A stretch of DNA of 64,000 nt from JAIVJZ01 sp035645695. GTDB taxonomy: Bacteria > Acidobacteriota > Blastocatellia > Pyrinomonadales > Pyrinomonadaceae. The translations under genes and the position numbers were made by a program. The stretch spans positions 186,001 to 250,000 of the forward strand of contig DASQMC010000026.1 in NCBI GenBank assembly GCA_035645695.1, given 5' to 3'. The notes under the pieces were generated by a model, which saw nothing but the letters and a program-made list of their open reading frames with translations, ran no database searches and had not been told where the DNA came from. Shown here piece after piece: positions 1 through 8,439 of this stretch (the first letter of the stretch is position 1; each line of letters begins with the position of its first letter).

Positions 1-127
1 CGCGCGCAACCTTCACCAGAAACTCTTCCCAGACGCGGCGCGGTTTCGCCTGCTCGTCAACGGAGGCGAGCGGGTCTTCCTCGCCCTCGCCATCAATCCA
101 CTTGCGTATGGATTCCAGTATGCTCAC
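1..127 (-). CDS. Unknown protein, N-terminal fragment cut by window edge
   Basis: This is the first ~42 codons of a minus-strand gene whose remainder lies before base 1. It opens with GTG at 127, preceded about 9 bases upstream by GAGAGGTG, a good ribosome binding site. The start reads MSILESIRKWIDGEGEEDPL and continues as a charged, acidic and helical stretch ending in EEFLVKVAR. I do not recognise the family and see no motif in so short a piece. It lies 52 bases downstream of the Ser/Thr kinase gene on the same strand, so it is probably the last visible member of the same cell-envelope signalling operon. Confidence 0.55.
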   Translation of the reverse strand, partial: MSILESIRKWIDGEGEEDPLASVDEQAKPRRVWEEFLVKVAR

Positions 128-179
128 GTTTTAATCACCTCTCGCGAATTAAACGAACCAGCCTGACTCGGATAAAAAA

Positions 180-1790
180 TTATCTTAACCGCGTCCCGTC
201 GAGCCAGCCACGGTCGGCCGACTCTTCGGAGTTTCTGGGGAAACCCCTCTGAATAATTTCCACCTCGCACCAGTTGCCGCTCACTTGCAGGATGCGCACG
301 CGCGAACCGCCCTCCACTTCGCCGATGCGGTTATAAGTTCGGTTGGGGCCGGTGCGCAAGTTTACATTAGTCGTCGTCAACATCTCACGTCCCGCTTGCA
401 GGCTGCTCGCATTCGCGCCCGGCGCGCCCGCCGCCCCCGTCCCCGCCGCGGTGCGTGAGGCGGCACTATTCTGACGGCTGCGCACCTGATACTGGATGCC
501 GAGCAGGAGCAAAGCGAATCCCGCCAGGAGCAGTACGGCGACGATCCACGGGCGCGCGTGTTCCGTGAACCATGTCTTGCGCGGCATCAGCGACGCGCGC
601 TCCAATGGCTGCGGGTGCGCGCCGCGTGCATGCGATTCCTGAATTTTTTGCTCGCGCGCGGGATGGACGATTGCCCCTTCCGCCGCCTGGGTTTGCGGCG
701 CGGGCGGTTGTGCCAGCGCGACGGGGACGACGATGCGCGGGCGCACTTTCGCGCCGCCGGTGTGACGCGGCTGCTCGTCTGGGCGCACGAACTGCGCGGG
801 CGACGGTTCGGGCGGCAGCGGCGCAAGGCGTTGGCTCTGACCCTTGAGTTGCGAGAGGGCGCGCATCTGCTCATCGTTCGGCTGCGAGAGCAGTTGCGTC
901 TTCGGCATCAACGCGTCGCTAAGTTCGTCCCAGAATGCGCGCACGCTCTGGTAACGCTTCGCCGGGTTCGTCTCCGTCCCGCGCCTGAGAACTCGCAGCA
1001 CGAACGTCGCCCAGGGCGCGCCCGCCAAACGTTCCGGCAAATCCGTGATCGGCCGTTGTGAGAACCGCCTCGGGGCTTCGCCGGTCAGCAGCATGTAGGC
1101 CGTTTTGGCGAGCGAGTACACGTCGGCGGCGGGTGTCAGTTGTGTCACCGGACTCGTCAGCGAACCCGTACCGTACATGCCCGCCTGCATCAGCGGGTGA
1201 TGTTCCGGCGCGGCGTACACATCGGTTCCGACGCGTGTGATCAAGCCTTCGCCCGCCTCGATCTTGGCGACGCCGAAGTCCGCGATCTTCACCACCTCTC
1301 GATCAGCCGTGAGCAACAAATTCTGCGGCTTGATGTCGCGATGAATCACATCGTGCTCGTGCGCGTGGGCGAGGCCGTCGCAAATCTGGTCGAGGTAATA
1401 GAGCGCGCGGTCGAGCGCGAGGGGTTGGCTGCGGCACAGGGCGGCCATGTCGCCGCCGGGCAGGTATTCGAGCACGAGGTAATGAAACGTCTGCCCGGCC
1501 ATGTCGATGGCGGTGCCGTGGCCGAGCCGGTTGATGATGTTCGGGTGGCGCACGCGGTCGAGGGCGACGGCCTCGTTGCGGAAATTTTCGATCAGCGTGT
1601 GTTCGAGTTCTTCGTCAATCGAGCCTTGCAGGAAAAGATTGAGAGCTTTGATCACGACGAGTTGCGGCGCGCCGCCTCCGGCCGCCGCGTCGCGTGCGAG
1701 ATAAACTTCCGCATAGCTGCCGCGACCAAGACATTCGAGAATGTCGTAGCGCCCGTCGAGCCTGCACTGTTGAAGCCTCAGTTCACTCAT
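180..1790 (-). CDS. Membrane-anchored Ser/Thr protein kinase with external SH3b-like domain
   Basis: A Hanks-type Ser/Thr kinase of 536 residues. The cytoplasmic kinase domain (about 15-291) has the glycine loop GRGSYAEV at 22-29, the ATP lysine in VVIKAL near 48, HRDIKPQN at 150-157 and DFG at 171-173. A proline-rich linker (about 325-400) leads to one membrane helix at about 413-433. Outside, residues 470-533 look like a bacterial SH3 domain (NVNLRTGPN...RIGEVEGGSRVRIL), a fold that often binds peptidoglycan peptides. PASTA repeats, usual in PknB, are absent. The PP2C gene ends 70 bases upstream, and the block also carries RodA, a PBP and an FHA protein, so cell-wall synthesis is the likely target. 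Substrates are inferred, not seen. Confidence 0.92.
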   Translation of the reverse strand: MSELRLQQCRLDGRYDILECLGRGSYAEVYLARDAAAGGGAPQLVVIKALNLFLQGSIDEELEHTLIENFRNEAVALDRVRHPNIINRLGHGTAIDMAGQTFHYLVLEYLPGGDMAALCRSQPLALDRALYYLDQICDGLAHAHEHDVIHRDIKPQNLLLTADREVVKIADFGVAKIEAGEGLITRVGTDVYAAPEHHPLMQAGMYGTGSLTSPVTQLTPAADVYSLAKTAYMLLTGEAPRRFSQRPITDLPERLAGAPWATFVLRVLRRGTETNPAKRYQSVRAFWDELSDALMPKTQLLSQPNDEQMRALSQLKGQSQRLAPLPPEPSPAQFVRPDEQPRHTGGAKVRPRIVVPVALAQPPAPQTQAAEGAIVHPAREQKIQESHARGAHPQPLERASLMPRKTWFTEHARPWIVAVLLLAGFALLLLGIQYQVRSRQNSAASRTAAGTGAAGAPGANASSLQAGREMLTTTNVNLRTGPNRTYNRIGEVEGGSRVRILQVSGNWCEVEIIQRGFPRNSEESADRGWLDGTRLR

Positions 1791-1860
1791 GCGTCACAGA
1801 ACTCTACTCGAAACCCGCCTCGCACTTCGCGCGTTGGCCGTTTACTCGTCGCCCCTACCC

Positions 1861-3525
1861 CTAACGCTCCGGCGCGGGAACGGTGTCAACCGAGGGGGGA
1901 ACGGTGGCCGCGCCCGGTTCTTCGATGACGCCGCCGAATGAATCGGATGCTAGGCGCATCGCGTCGGCGTTGTTGGAACGAAGCGCGGCGGCGGCTAGCG
2001 CGAGGCGCGTGTCGAGGCGCACGGGGTCGCGCCCCGGCGCGCGTTCGGCGTCGACACGGTCGCTTGCGCGTTTCAGTGCTTCGACCGCCTCCGGGTACTT
2101 ACCGGACAAAAAGAGAGCGCGCCCGTAGAGCGCGAGGAATGTGGCGTCTGTTGAATCGAGCGGCCGACCGCCGTTCTCGCCCGCCATGCGCTGCGCCTCC
2201 GCGCCCGGAGACAAATCGACGGCCGCACGCATACGCGTGTAAGTATCGTTGATGTTCAATTCGCTCGCGGGCGTCGGCGCTGCTGCGGTCGCCGCGGGCG
2301 CGGCGGGCTGGTTATCGCTCGCGGTTACGGGTTCGGCCGCCGTCACCCTGTTCTGCTGGTAACGCATGCCGCCGTAAAACGCCGCCGCCGACGCGGCCAG
2401 TAGCAAGAACAGGACGCCGAGCCAGCGGCCCGCATTGCCCGTCGGGCCGCGATCCACGCGAACCGGCCGGGCTTCTTCATGCGCCGGAGCCGAGGTAGCG
2501 GCGGTATCGGCGGGGGCGACAACGTTGAAAGCGCCGGAAGCGGCGGCTTCTTCCGTGCTGATCCTCAGCTTGCTGTTTCCCACGCGCGGGGCTGCGCTGG
2601 TGTCGGGCAAACTGTGCGACGCCGATGTGGTGAGCGGATTTTGAAATTGCTTCGTAGACGTAGCGACGTTATGAAGTTGACCCGCGCCCGCCGTAGACAC
2701 TTGCGCCGGGCGTTCGGTCAGCAACGTGCGTTCGTCGTCTTCCGCCGCCGTGGCGTCGGACGCCGCGCGTCCGTTTGCGCCGACTCGGATGACGACCGCC
2801 GTGAGATTATCTTCCGCGCCGCGTTCGTAGCAGCGTCGCTTCATCTCCTCGCAGGTGGCGTCGAGCGTGTCGCCGCCGTGGAGGAGTGCCGTGATCTCTT
2901 CGTCCGAAATGTGGCGCGTGATGCCGTCGGAGCAGAGCAGGAAGATCGTGTTGTTTTCAACTTCGATGGTCTTCATGTCAACTTCGACCGCCTGTTCGGC
3001 TCCGAGCGCGCGGCTGATGACGTTGCGGCTCGGATGATTCGCCGCCTGCTCGGGCGACATCCTCCCGGCGCGAACTTCTTCCTCCACCACGGAATGATCT
3101 TCGGTCTCGCGTTCCAGCCGCCCGTCCGGGTGGAGCCGGTAGAGACGCGAATCGCCGACGTGGCCGATGGTGGCGCGGTAGCCGTCGAGGTGGAGCGCGA
3201 CGATGGTCGTCGCCATCATAGAGAGTTGACGCTGTTCGTGCGACATCTGGTAGATCGAAGCGTTGGCGCGCTGGATGGCGATCTCCATCAGGTCTTCGAT
3301 GTCGTCGCCTTCTTGGTGGTGGCGGAAGGCTTCGCCGAGCACCTCGACGGCCGTCTGCGAGGCGACTTCGCCCGCCTGTGCGCCGCCCACGCCGTCGGCC
3401 ACGGCGAAGATGCGCCGCTCGGCATCGACGAGCATCGAGTCCTCGTTGAGCGGTCGCTTCTGGCTCAGCCCGCGGTCGGTGACGGACGCGATTTCCACTT
3501 TTACTTCGGCCTGTTGTTCGCTCAT
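1861..3525 (-). CDS. PP2C-family Ser/Thr phosphatase with membrane anchor and C-terminal extension
   Basis: A metal-dependent PPM/PP2C phosphatase of 554 residues. The catalytic domain (about 8-250) shows the metal-binding acidic motifs NEDS near 27-30 and VADGVGG near 42-48, then LLCSDGIT and AEDNLTAVVIRV. After a low-complexity linker there is one membrane helix (GRWLGVLFLLLAASAAAF), then a helical C-terminal part containing a TPR-like stretch (ALFLSGKYPEAVEALKRA), probably outside the membrane. In the actinobacterial locus PstP dephosphorylates PknB and cell-wall proteins, and the same role is inferred here. Its ATG overlaps the stop of the upstream RodA gene (ATGA), so the two are probably translationally coupled. 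Confidence 0.93.
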   Translation of the reverse strand: MSEQQAEVKVEIASVTDRGLSQKRPLNEDSMLVDAERRIFAVADGVGGAQAGEVASQTAVEVLGEAFRHHQEGDDIEDLMEIAIQRANASIYQMSHEQRQLSMMATTIVALHLDGYRATIGHVGDSRLYRLHPDGRLERETEDHSVVEEEVRAGRMSPEQAANHPSRNVISRALGAEQAVEVDMKTIEVENNTIFLLCSDGITRHISDEEITALLHGGDTLDATCEEMKRRCYERGAEDNLTAVVIRVGANGRAASDATAAEDDERTLLTERPAQVSTAGAGQLHNVATSTKQFQNPLTTSASHSLPDTSAAPRVGNSKLRISTEEAAASGAFNVVAPADTAATSAPAHEEARPVRVDRGPTGNAGRWLGVLFLLLAASAAAFYGGMRYQQNRVTAAEPVTASDNQPAAPAATAAAPTPASELNINDTYTRMRAAVDLSPGAEAQRMAGENGGRPLDSTDATFLALYGRALFLSGKYPEAVEALKRASDRVDAERAPGRDPVRLDTRLALAAAALRSNNADAMRLASDSFGGVIEEPGAATVPPSVDTVPAPER

Positions 3526-5246
3526 TCAACCGCCTCCGGAATGAAAGGTTTGCCGGCAGTGGTGGTGTGTGGCGCAGCAGGGGCTTGCGGGCGCGGTTGC
3601 GCGGAAGCCGAAGCGGCATCTCGCGCGTTGCGGTTGGAAAACGCCATCAACATGCCGAGCATGGCAAAACTTGTGATCAAACTGAACCCTCCGTGACTGA
3701 CAAACGGCAGCGTGATGCCCGTCATCGGCAGGGCGCGCGTGATGCCGCCGATGTTGACGAGCGCCTGAAAACCGATGAAGGCGGTTAAACCGGCGGCGCA
3801 GAGTTTGGTGAACATGTCGCGCGCGTCAATCGCCGTTCGCACTCCCGCGTTGACGAACACGATCAGGGCGAGGATGACGAGCGCGCCGCCCGCGAGTCCC
3901 AACTCTTCGCCGATGGCCGCGTAAATATAGTCCGAGTCGGCCACCGGGATCACTTCGGCGAAACCGAGGCCGAGGCCGCGACCAGTCAGTCCGCCCGAGG
4001 CGATGCCGAACGTGGCCTGCGCCGGTTGGAACGCGATGCGGTCGAACCATACGTCAACGTTCACCGTGTCGCGCATGGCCTCGCTCGATTGCGCGAGTTC
4101 GCGCATCCGCTCGTCGCGCGCCAGCGCTTCGTCGTAATCTTTCTTCCACCACTCCTCGTTGGGCGAAGGCGGGTTGAATCCGTCGAGCCAGAGGTGGAAA
4201 CGCTGCTTGATGCGCGCGGGGAGCGCGGCCTGAACGGGGCGCGAGAGCGTCGGCAGGAGCGGCACTTTCTCCTGCACGCCCGGCGGCAGCGACCCTGCGA
4301 CGAGCACGCCGATGACGAGCACGACCGAGCCCACGAAGACGAGAAGTTGCGGCCAGCGGCGGACGGCGACGAGATAGAGCGTCGCGTATGCACCGCTGAA
4401 GACGAGCATCTGCCCGAAGTCCTTCAATGCGAAAAACGGGATGAAGGGGATGAGCGCCATCACGATGAGCGGGATGATCGCCTGCGCGCGGGGCATGCCC
4501 CAGTAAGTTTTTGCGAGGTCGCGGTAGTAGGCGGTCAGGATGCCGGCGAAACCGAGCAGGAAGGGAATCTTCGACGGTTCCCACGGCGTCATGTTGCCGA
4601 GCGTCTTGCCCGCGCTCGACGTGACGACGGCCGCCACCAGCGGCACGAGCGTTATGAGCACGAGGATGAAAGAGTGTCGCTGCACCCAGTTGAGAAAATC
4701 GTCGCGCATGCAAAACTGGTACGCGACGGCGAAGGCGAGGAAGGCGAGTATGGGAATCCACGTGTAGCCGGAGGTGAGCACGCGTCCGACCGTGACGTTC
4801 GATTGCTGCTCGGCCTGGCTGAGCAACTGCTGATCGACCTGTTCGCGGTTCGTCGAAAAGCCCAGCATCTTCTTCTTGTCGTCGTCGTAAAACTTATTGA
4901 TGAAGCGCAGGCGTTGCACCTGCGTCTTCTCGGCGCGGGCTTCGGCCTTGTTGCGCGAGCCGTATTCGGGGTCGCTGTAGAGGCGATACTGGACGAGCAT
5001 GCCGAGCGAAAAGAGCAGGATGCCCGTCGTGTACAAAGCCCAGTTGCCGCGATACTTCATCTGCCGCGCCAGCCAGAGCACTAGGAAGAAGATGGGAAGG
5101 TAGAGCAGCAGATCGCGCACCGCGCTGACGGTCGAAGGCTGGTAGCCGCGCAGCAGTGCGGCGCGCGTCACGGCCACGTAGCCTGCAATCTGCAAGCCGA
5201 CGATCACGAGCAGGATGAAGAGATGTGTCGAAGCGCGGTTTTTCAT
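3522..5246 (-). CDS. rodA: RodA/FtsW-family peptidoglycan glycosyltransferase
   Basis: A SEDS-family polytopic membrane protein of 574 residues that polymerises lipid II into glycan strands. The family signature is near the C-terminus: GLTGRGLGLG, then VIPVADSDYIYAAIGEELGL, and a final ALPMTGITLPFVSHGG. About ten membrane helices are visible. Two soluble insertions are larger than usual: a charged one after helix 4 (EYGSRNKAEARAEKTQ onward, ~80 residues) and one with FNPPSPNEEWWKKDYDEAL. I chose the ATG at 5246; upstream codons in frame run into the PBP gene and look non-coding. RodA is preferred over FtsW because of the adjacent PBP2-type transpeptidase, but sequence alone does not separate them firmly. 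Confidence 0.93.
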   Translation of the reverse strand: MKNRASTHLFILLVIVGLQIAGYVAVTRAALLRGYQPSTVSAVRDLLLYLPIFFLVLWLARQMKYRGNWALYTTGILLFSLGMLVQYRLYSDPEYGSRNKAEARAEKTQVQRLRFINKFYDDDKKKMLGFSTNREQVDQQLLSQAEQQSNVTVGRVLTSGYTWIPILAFLAFAVAYQFCMRDDFLNWVQRHSFILVLITLVPLVAAVVTSSAGKTLGNMTPWEPSKIPFLLGFAGILTAYYRDLAKTYWGMPRAQAIIPLIVMALIPFIPFFALKDFGQMLVFSGAYATLYLVAVRRWPQLLVFVGSVVLVIGVLVAGSLPPGVQEKVPLLPTLSRPVQAALPARIKQRFHLWLDGFNPPSPNEEWWKKDYDEALARDERMRELAQSSEAMRDTVNVDVWFDRIAFQPAQATFGIASGGLTGRGLGLGFAEVIPVADSDYIYAAIGEELGLAGGALVILALIVFVNAGVRTAIDARDMFTKLCAAGLTAFIGFQALVNIGGITRALPMTGITLPFVSHGGFSLITSFAMLGMLMAFSNRNARDAASASAQPRPQAPAAPHTTTAGKPFIPEAVE

Positions 5247-5320
5247 AAATGTCGGGTAATGCTCAACTCTGTGCTCACAATTAAAGACTGAATAAAGACT
5301 GAAATTTTCAAGCGCGAACT

Positions 5321-7276
5321 TTACTGCCTCGCCGCCACGGCGCGCGGCGTCGGCTTCGTTTGCGCCGGGCGCGGGGCGGGCGGCTGTTGCTGTCCGGGGC
5401 GTGGCTGCGCCGGACGCCCTCCCGGCTGCGCCGGACGACCGTCGGGCTGCGCCTGCGGCTGTTGCTGTCCGGGCGCGCCGGGGACGTTTCCGAGCAGCCC
5501 CAAATCCTTCGCCTTCAGCACGAGCGCCGCAGCGATGGGCGCGGCCGCCTTCGAGCCGTAGCCGCCGCCTTCGACGATGACGGCAATCGCGAGTTGCGGA
5601 TAGTCGAGCGGCGCGATGCAGAGAAACCAACTGTCGATGCGCTTCTCCTCGGAGATCACTATCTGCCGGTATTCACGAATGATGTTGCCGCGACGGTCGC
5701 GCTCGAATTTCTTGACCGTCTTCGGCTCGCCCGTCTTCGGATCATATTCGGGCACGTCCTTCTGCGCCGTGCCGGTCTTGCCGCCCGAGCTGATCCCTGC
5801 GGCCTGTACGGGTGCGAACACGCCGCGCGCCGTGCCGGATGCGCCGCCCGTGACGAGTCCCATGATGCGGCGCATGTCCGCCGCCTTGTCCGGCGAAACG
5901 ACTTGATTGTAAACGGCGGGCGGCTGGTTAAACTCGATCTTCGGCTTCATCAGTTTGCCTTCGAGATTGGCGATGGCCGCGGCCGAGAGAGCCATCTGAA
6001 ACGGCGTCATCTGACCGGCATAGCCCTGCCCGAAACCTTCGATGGCGAGATCGTAAGGCCGCATCTTCGCGCCCGTTACGATGGTGGCTTCGCTCGGCGC
6101 CAGAGCGCGCGCCAGAGCGGTGTTGCTGGCGTTCCAGATTTCCGGCTGGCGGCGCGAGCGCGTCGCCTCTTCGGGCGTGTCGTATGCGCCGATGCCGATG
6201 AGTTGCGCGGCGTGCTTCAAACGCTCCACGCCCATCTTCACGGCCGCCTGCGCGAAATACTGGTTGCAGGAGACTTCGTAAGCCTTATCCACGCCGATGT
6301 GGCCGTGAACTTCGGCCGGGCCTTGATCGTCGTAGATGACTTTCGCGCCGGGCTGCGCGTAGTAGCCATTGCCGCTGCACAGGTATTTGTCGTTCTGCGT
6401 CCCGGCGAGATACTGCGCGATCATGGTGACGGTCTTAAAGGTCGAGCCGGGGATGTAGTAGCTGCGGAGCGAGCGGTTGACGAGCGGGCTGTTGCGCTTG
6501 TCTGCGTCGAGTTTGATCCACGTCGCCTCGTCCTGCACTTCGGCGAGCGTATAGGTCGGGTTGCTGTACATGGCGAGCACTTCGCCCGTCTGCGGGTTCA
6601 GGACGACGACCGCGCCGTGGCGGTCGCGCAACTGTTCGACGGCGGCTTTCTGCAACTCGCTGTCAATCGTCAGACGCACGTCGAGATTGGCGGGCTGCTT
6701 GATGTCGCGCTCGAAGAGCACGTCTATGGCTTCGGGAGCCGCGCCGCTCTGCACGCCGAAGAGGGCGCGTTCGATCCCGGCGTCGCCGCGCTCGGAGCCG
6801 AACAACTGCGCCATCTCACGATCCATCGGATACTCGCGCACGATGCGCCCGTTATCGCCGCGCTTGTAGAGAGCCAGCGCGTTTTCGAGCTTGCCGGAAC
6901 GATCCAGAATCCAGCCGCGCAGGGTTGATTCCGAGAGACGGCGGTTGCGCAAATCCTTGTAGTTGAGGTCTGAGAAGCGGTCGTTGCGTTCTTCGGCGTA
7001 CTGCGCCCAGTAGACGTGAAAGCCGAAGACAGTCAGTGCGAGAATGAGAAAGAGCCAGCGCAGGGCGTAGAGGCCGCGATTCGTCGAGGTGGCGCCGAGC
7101 CGCTGCCTGACTTCCGTCGGCAGGTCGGCGGACGCAACGGTGGCTAGAGCCGAACGCCGTCGCCGCATTCCGAACACGAGCGACAACGCCAGCATCAGGA
7201 TCATCAACGCCAGCCCCGCCACGTAAATCAAACTCAACAGTGCGGGCTGCTTCTCAGGAATGACTTCAAGAAACAT
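5321..7276 (-). CDS. Class B penicillin-binding protein (D,D-transpeptidase)
   Basis: A peptidoglycan cross-linking transpeptidase of 651 residues, probable partner of the adjacent RodA. The active-site set is complete: SxxK in PGSTFKTVTM, SxN in YEVSCNQYF and KTG in GGKTGTAQKD. Unusually, the N-terminus has two membrane helices (LIYVAGLALMILMLALSLVF, then WLFLILALTVFGF) separated by an arginine-rich cytoplasmic loop, where PBPs of this class normally have one. The C-terminal ~55 residues are a proline/glutamine-rich tail. The start is ATG at 7276; upstream in-frame codons lie in an inverted repeat and are not coding. The block arrangement points to elongation-type PbpA/PBP2 rather than FtsI. 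Confidence 0.93.
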   Translation of the reverse strand: MFLEVIPEKQPALLSLIYVAGLALMILMLALSLVFGMRRRRSALATVASADLPTEVRQRLGATSTNRGLYALRWLFLILALTVFGFHVYWAQYAEERNDRFSDLNYKDLRNRRLSESTLRGWILDRSGKLENALALYKRGDNGRIVREYPMDREMAQLFGSERGDAGIERALFGVQSGAAPEAIDVLFERDIKQPANLDVRLTIDSELQKAAVEQLRDRHGAVVVLNPQTGEVLAMYSNPTYTLAEVQDEATWIKLDADKRNSPLVNRSLRSYYIPGSTFKTVTMIAQYLAGTQNDKYLCSGNGYYAQPGAKVIYDDQGPAEVHGHIGVDKAYEVSCNQYFAQAAVKMGVERLKHAAQLIGIGAYDTPEEATRSRRQPEIWNASNTALARALAPSEATIVTGAKMRPYDLAIEGFGQGYAGQMTPFQMALSAAAIANLEGKLMKPKIEFNQPPAVYNQVVSPDKAADMRRIMGLVTGGASGTARGVFAPVQAAGISSGGKTGTAQKDVPEYDPKTGEPKTVKKFERDRRGNIIREYRQIVISEEKRIDSWFLCIAPLDYPQLAIAVIVEGGGYGSKAAAPIAAALVLKAKDLGLLGNVPGAPGQQQPQAQPDGRPAQPGGRPAQPRPGQQQPPAPRPAQTKPTPRAVAARQ

Positions 7277-7285
7277 ATTGTTTAA

Positions 7286-7363
7286 GTGACAGGTGACGGG
7301 TAACAGGTGACAGGATGAAAACAAGTCTTTTTAACTTGTCACCTGTTACCCGTCACCTGTCAC
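7286..7363. repeat. Perfect 27-bp inverted repeat of GTGACAGG-type words
   Basis: The arms 7286-7312 and 7337-7363 are exact reverse complements (27 of 27) around a 24-base loop. Each arm is built from near-tandem 8-9 base words (GTGACAGGT, GACGGGTAA, CAGGTGACA). It fills the gap between the FHA and PBP genes and includes the FHA stop codon (7360-7362), ending 9 bases before the PBP start. Related hairpins lie near 19.7, 25.9 and 28.4 kb. The RNA should fold strongly within the operon message; whether it attenuates, stabilises or is a dispersed element cannot be told from here. Confidence 0.9.
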
Positions 7364-8193
7364 TGCTTTCTGAACCTGACCTCGACATCGCCGAAGCCGA
7401 CGACATCGCCGTCTTCGAGTTGGCGCGCTTCGCCGTAATTGATGCGCCTGCCGTTTATAAACGTTCCGTTTACCGAACCTGTGTCGGAAACGAGCAGAGT
7501 TCCTTCGCGGTTCATCAAAATGGCGGCGTGAATCTTGGAGACGCTCGCGTGCGGCAGCGACAGATCGCAATCCGTCGCGCGCCCGACGCTCAGGCGTTTG
7601 CCGCCCGGTTTGAAATAGAGCGTGCTTTCTTCCGACTCCTTGCCGACGTTGATGCGCGCGTGAACGGCCACGTTCTTCGGCGCGGCTGCGGCGGCGGCGG
7701 GCGCGGCCACGCCCGCCGCTATCCGCGCGCGCTCCTCATCCTCGCGCCGCAACTCTTCCTCGAACGCGCCGTAACTCGGATCGACCGTGATGCCCGTCGT
7801 GAAAATATCTACGAGCGTTTCCACCTCGACGGGCGCGAGCGTGCGCAGGCGTTGGTCGTTGATGTGGTCGATGGCGGCGGCCAACACCTCGTTCTCCAAC
7901 TCCTTGACCGCTTCGGGCGGCGCTTCCGAATGCGTGCCCCATTCGATCTTGAGTTTCATCAGGTGCGGGGCGATGCGCCCGCCGCGCCGCGAATCATCGC
8001 GCGCGCGCTCGTCTATCAGACGATTCATGCGTTCGATCAGGCGCGTCGTGGTGAAACCGCTCTGAGGCTCGACGGCTCGACCAAGCGAACGATCAACTAC
8101 AGCGCCGACGCGATCCAGCACGCGGCGCAGTAGTCGTTCGGCCAGCGCCTCGTCGCGTTTCGGCGCGCTCTCTTTTTTCTCACTGTTGTTCAT
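7360..8193 (-). CDS. FHA-domain protein with DUF3662-like N-terminus (FhaA-like)
   Basis: A soluble 277-residue protein. Residues about 20-150 resemble the DUF3662/FhaA N-terminal domain (VLDRVGAVVDRSLGRAV...LIERMNRLIDE...IAPHLMKLKIEW). An alanine-rich linker follows, then a forkhead-associated domain at about 205-270 with conserved GR (SVGRATDCDL), SxxH (ASVSKIHAAI) and NG (TGSVNGTFING) residues. FHA domains bind phosphothreonine, so this is the likely reader of the kinase's output. In actinobacteria FhaA is a PknB substrate that binds the lipid II flippase MurJ; that function is an inference here. It is the first gene of the minus-strand block, with a promoter-like sequence so close that the message may be leaderless. 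Confidence 0.88.
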   Translation of the reverse strand: MNNSEKKESAPKRDEALAERLLRRVLDRVGAVVDRSLGRAVEPQSGFTTTRLIERMNRLIDERARDDSRRGGRIAPHLMKLKIEWGTHSEAPPEAVKELENEVLAAAIDHINDQRLRTLAPVEVETLVDIFTTGITVDPSYGAFEEELRREDEERARIAAGVAAPAAAAAAPKNVAVHARINVGKESEESTLYFKPGGKRLSVGRATDCDLSLPHASVSKIHAAILMNREGTLLVSDTGSVNGTFINGRRINYGEARQLEDGDVVGFGDVEVRFRKQ

Positions 8194-8198
8194 GCGAA

Positions 8199-8228
8199 TC
8201 TATACGTCCACACGCCGACCCGGTTCAA
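8199..8228 (-). promoter_or_regulatory. Candidate promoter of the FHA-PBP-RodA-PP2C-kinase block
   Basis: Read on the minus strand, TTGAAC (8228-8223) is followed after 18 bases by TATAGA (8204-8199). Only five bases separate the -10 box from the ATG at 8193, so transcription would begin at or next to the start codon and the message would be essentially leaderless. No ribosome binding site is visible between them, which fits. Confidence 0.5.
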
Positions 8229-8310
8229 TCGTTAAGACTAGGCTTAAGAATAAACTACGTGCGCAAAAAGCGCGCGACCGAGGGGGAGGGAATTGTAAAC
8301 ATTTTAAGTC

Positions 8311-8356
8311 GCCGCCCATTTTAAGGGGAAAAGGGGAAAAGTAAAAAGGGGAAAGG
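8311..8356. repeat. Purine-tract repeat bounded by CGCCGCC/GGCGGCG
   Basis: The 246-base gap 8194-8439 holds an AAGGGGAAAAGGGG-type purine tract (8325-8351) with near-tandem copies of GGGGAAAA, bracketed by CGCCGCC (8311) and GGCGGCG (8351) that could pair. It resembles one arm of the hairpin at 18.2 kb, without its pyrimidine partner. The rest of the gap holds the promoter described above and nothing else I can recognise. Confidence 0.5.
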
Positions 8357-8439
8357 CGGCGGCGGGGTTTTCAAGGTGGGATTACCGCGCTTCGTTTGAT
8401 TTTTAAACGCCGGAACTAACACTGCGGCGGGCAGAATAG

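Noticed and set aside
2479..3696. Long open frame opposite the PP2C gene
   Set aside because: It is the mirror of a real G+C-rich gene; its protein is Arg/Val-rich with no domain, and similar mirror frames lie opposite RodA (4026-5084), the PBP (5360-6928) and DAHP synthase (9789-10919).
5247..5630. N-terminal extension of RodA
   Set aside because: The extra residues overlap the PBP gene in another frame and are Arg/Ala-rich; the conserved membrane start is at 5246.
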